From Mesorhizobium sp. INR15 (GTDB lineage Bacteria > Pseudomonadota > Alphaproteobacteria > Rhizobiales > Rhizobiaceae), in assembly GCF_015500075.1 (NCBI RefSeq), contig NZ_CP045498.1, forward strand, positions 1-53,938: a stretch of DNA of 53,938 nt, in the 5' to 3' direction. This document shows positions 53,136 to 53,938 of this stretch, piece after piece; position 1 is the stretch's first letter; each line of letters opens with the position of its first letter. The notes below the pieces were generated by a model. The model did not search any database, was not told where the DNA came from, and was given only the letters and a program-made list of their open reading frames with translations. The position numbers were made by a program, and so were the translations under genes.

Positions 53136-53169
53136 GCCCGCGCCTCTGGCGGAGAGCGCGGGCCGATCA
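53136..53169 (-). repeat. 34-bp palindromic repeat, copy 2 (inverted)
   Basis: Identical in 33 of 34 positions to the minus-strand reading of 8163-8196. It can fold into a GCCCGCG/CGCGGGC stem. It lies about 105 bases downstream of the small gene on the minus strand. Confidence 0.65.
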
Positions 53170-53275
53170 GATTTTCGGAACCCAATATTCGGCAGATAGC
53201 GAGGGGTCGATACCTACCGCACAGCACAAACTCGCAGAGATCGCCGTCCTGAGCGGTCCATAAGCTGACAGGCAT

Positions 53276-53479
53276 TTAACGTTGCGCCTTCAAAATCCTG
53301 GCCTCCCGCAGCAGGGATGCCCGATCGGTGCCAACCATGCCGATCAGTGCCTGAGCCTGCGCCTCGGTGATGCCGGTTTCGCGCGCCAGGAAACGGACGA
53401 GAAAGTCTTCTTGCTCCTCCCTGTGTCCACGGTCCCGCCGTTTCTCATCGGCGATGTATGACGATTTGGGCTGCTCCAC
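53276..53479 (-). CDS. Small DUF3606-like protein, paralogue of the one at 8270
   Basis: A 67-residue charged protein ending in FLVRFLARETGITEAQAQAL and DRASLLREARILKAQR. The only start is GTG 53479, inside the tail of the DUF982 frame. The two frames overlap by over 130 bases, which suggests that a former intergenic boundary has been disturbed by an indel. Function unknown. Confidence 0.5.
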   Translation of the reverse strand: MEQPKSSYIADEKRRDRGHREEQEDFLVRFLARETGITEAQAQALIGMVGTDRASLLREARILKAQR

Positions 53480-53751
53480 CGAACGCGGTGGGGGTCGTCA
53501 TCATGGATACCTTGCACGTTTAGACCAGCTTCCTTGGCAGCCGCCAGAAACGCCCGACGGGCTTTTTCAACATCGTCCGCGGTAGTCATTGAGTGCGTGC
53601 AAGCTTGCAGCGCGTCCAGATATCTTGGGCCGTGCGCTTGAGGCCACTTCTCCATCATCAAGACGGCAGTCTCGGACGCACTGCACAGGGTGAGAACTTC
53701 GCCATTAGGTAACTCAACTGTCACTGGTACCCTGAATAAAGCGTCTTTCAT
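53344..53751 (-). CDS. DUF982-family protein with an unusual C-terminal extension
   Basis: ATG 53751 opens MKDALFRVPVTVELPNGEVL, with LMMEKWPQAHGPRYLDALQA and EKARRAFLAAAKEAGLNVQG, the small alpha/beta DUF982 domain known almost only from rhizobia. The family normally ends near residue 85-90; here about 45 low-quality residues follow (RHTSPMRNGGTVDTGRSKKT), read through the start of the next gene. The extension is probably caused by loss of the original stop. Function unknown. Confidence 0.6.
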   Translation of the reverse strand: MKDALFRVPVTVELPNGEVLTLCSASETAVLMMEKWPQAHGPRYLDALQACTHSMTTADDVEKARRAFLAAAKEAGLNVQGIHDDDPHRVRWSSPNRHTSPMRNGGTVDTGRSKKTFSSVSWRAKPASPRRRLRH

Positions 53752-53938
53752 CGTCACCCCCTTATCAATCAATCTCAGCGAACGGAGTGTGAACTCGATG
53801 CCAATCTCAATCACCGCAGCGTTTTCGGGGCTATATCAGATCGGCGAAGCCTTCAGGTGGCCGGGTTCGATGAAAGGCTCAGACCCAAGCATCCATTGGC
53901 AGCTTGGGGCGTTGAGACTGACGTCAACGGGCTTTCAA
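53752..53938. other. Window end, no gene recognised
   Basis: The sequence is upstream of the DUF982 gene. It contains no clear gene start and no EcfG-type boxes on the minus strand that I can see. Confidence 0.4.

Noticed and set aside
1..53938. CRISPR arrays, tRNA or rRNA genes, integrase-type attachment sites
   Set aside because: I found no regularly spaced repeats, no tRNA cloverleaf-like sequence and no site-specific integrase gene in the window.

Overview
The window reads as a piece of an alphaproteobacterial, most likely rhizobial (Mesorhizobium/Rhizobium-like), replicon. Supporting signs are the GC-rich coding style, the IS630/IS66/IS110 types, a DUF982 gene, EcfG-type (GGAAC-N16/17-CGTT) promoters and several rhizobial-style catabolic families. 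It is an accessory region: two large intact metabolic islands lie between blocks of decayed genes and insertion sequences.

Layout. (1) 1-5530: a carbohydrate/lactone catabolic block. A GH39 glycosidase (cut by the window edge) and an SDR dehydrogenase look intact. The cupin, VOC, SMP-30 lactonase, DoxX and GMC oxidoreductase genes are all broken by small indels. (2) 5696-8093: an IS630 element flanked by a TA duplication and split by an IS1111-type (IS110 family) element that seems to carry its own guide (bridge/seek) RNA. (3) 8270-25719: a PQQ respiratory island. It holds membrane glucose dehydrogenase (gcd), a DUF2254 protein, a CPA1 antiporter, pqqABCDE, an alcohol dehydrogenase with the lanthanide-type DYD signature, a cytochrome c, a haem-copper oxidase (subunits II-I-III), CtaG and a dihaem cytochrome c. 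Perfect EcfG-type promoters precede gcd and pqqA.

(4) 26270-39841: a sugar-acid catabolic locus. A GntR/FadR regulator, OtnK-type kinase and (frameshifted) OtnC-type decarboxylase run on the minus strand. Divergent from them are a ketopantoate-reductase-like enzyme, a complete ribose-type ABC importer, an UlaG-like hydrolase, a zinc alcohol dehydrogenase, an FAH-family enzyme, a Gfo/Idh/MocA dehydrogenase, an ABM protein and a large ApnL-like lactonase. The set resembles D-apiose/apionate pathways with a different lower half. (5) 39982-48200: a decayed redox/copper block. Fragments of an AbiEii toxin, multicopper oxidase, cupredoxin, VIT1 transporter, DUF2270 protein, amino-acid antiporter and IS3 transposase lie among intact genes (nucleoside phosphorylase-like, thioredoxin, CcdA, Met-rich periplasmic protein, PepSY-like, cytochrome b). 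(6) 48307-50220: stress signalling, with a small protein behind an EcfG-type promoter, a HisKA_2-type histidine kinase and a single-domain response regulator. (7) 50231-52774: a complete IS66 element with an 8-bp target duplication. (8) 52832-53751: small rhizobial proteins, including a paralogue of the one at 8270, and a second copy of a 34-bp palindrome found near that gene.

How it works together: glucose, and an alcohol or aldehyde, are probably oxidised in the periplasm by PQQ enzymes whose cofactor is made in cis. The electrons pass through two dedicated cytochromes c to a dedicated oxidase, and the promoters suggest stress or starvation control. The second island imports and oxidises a sugar, apparently to a 3-oxo acid that is phosphorylated and decarboxylated. 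No database search was run; all family calls come from reading the translated sequence.
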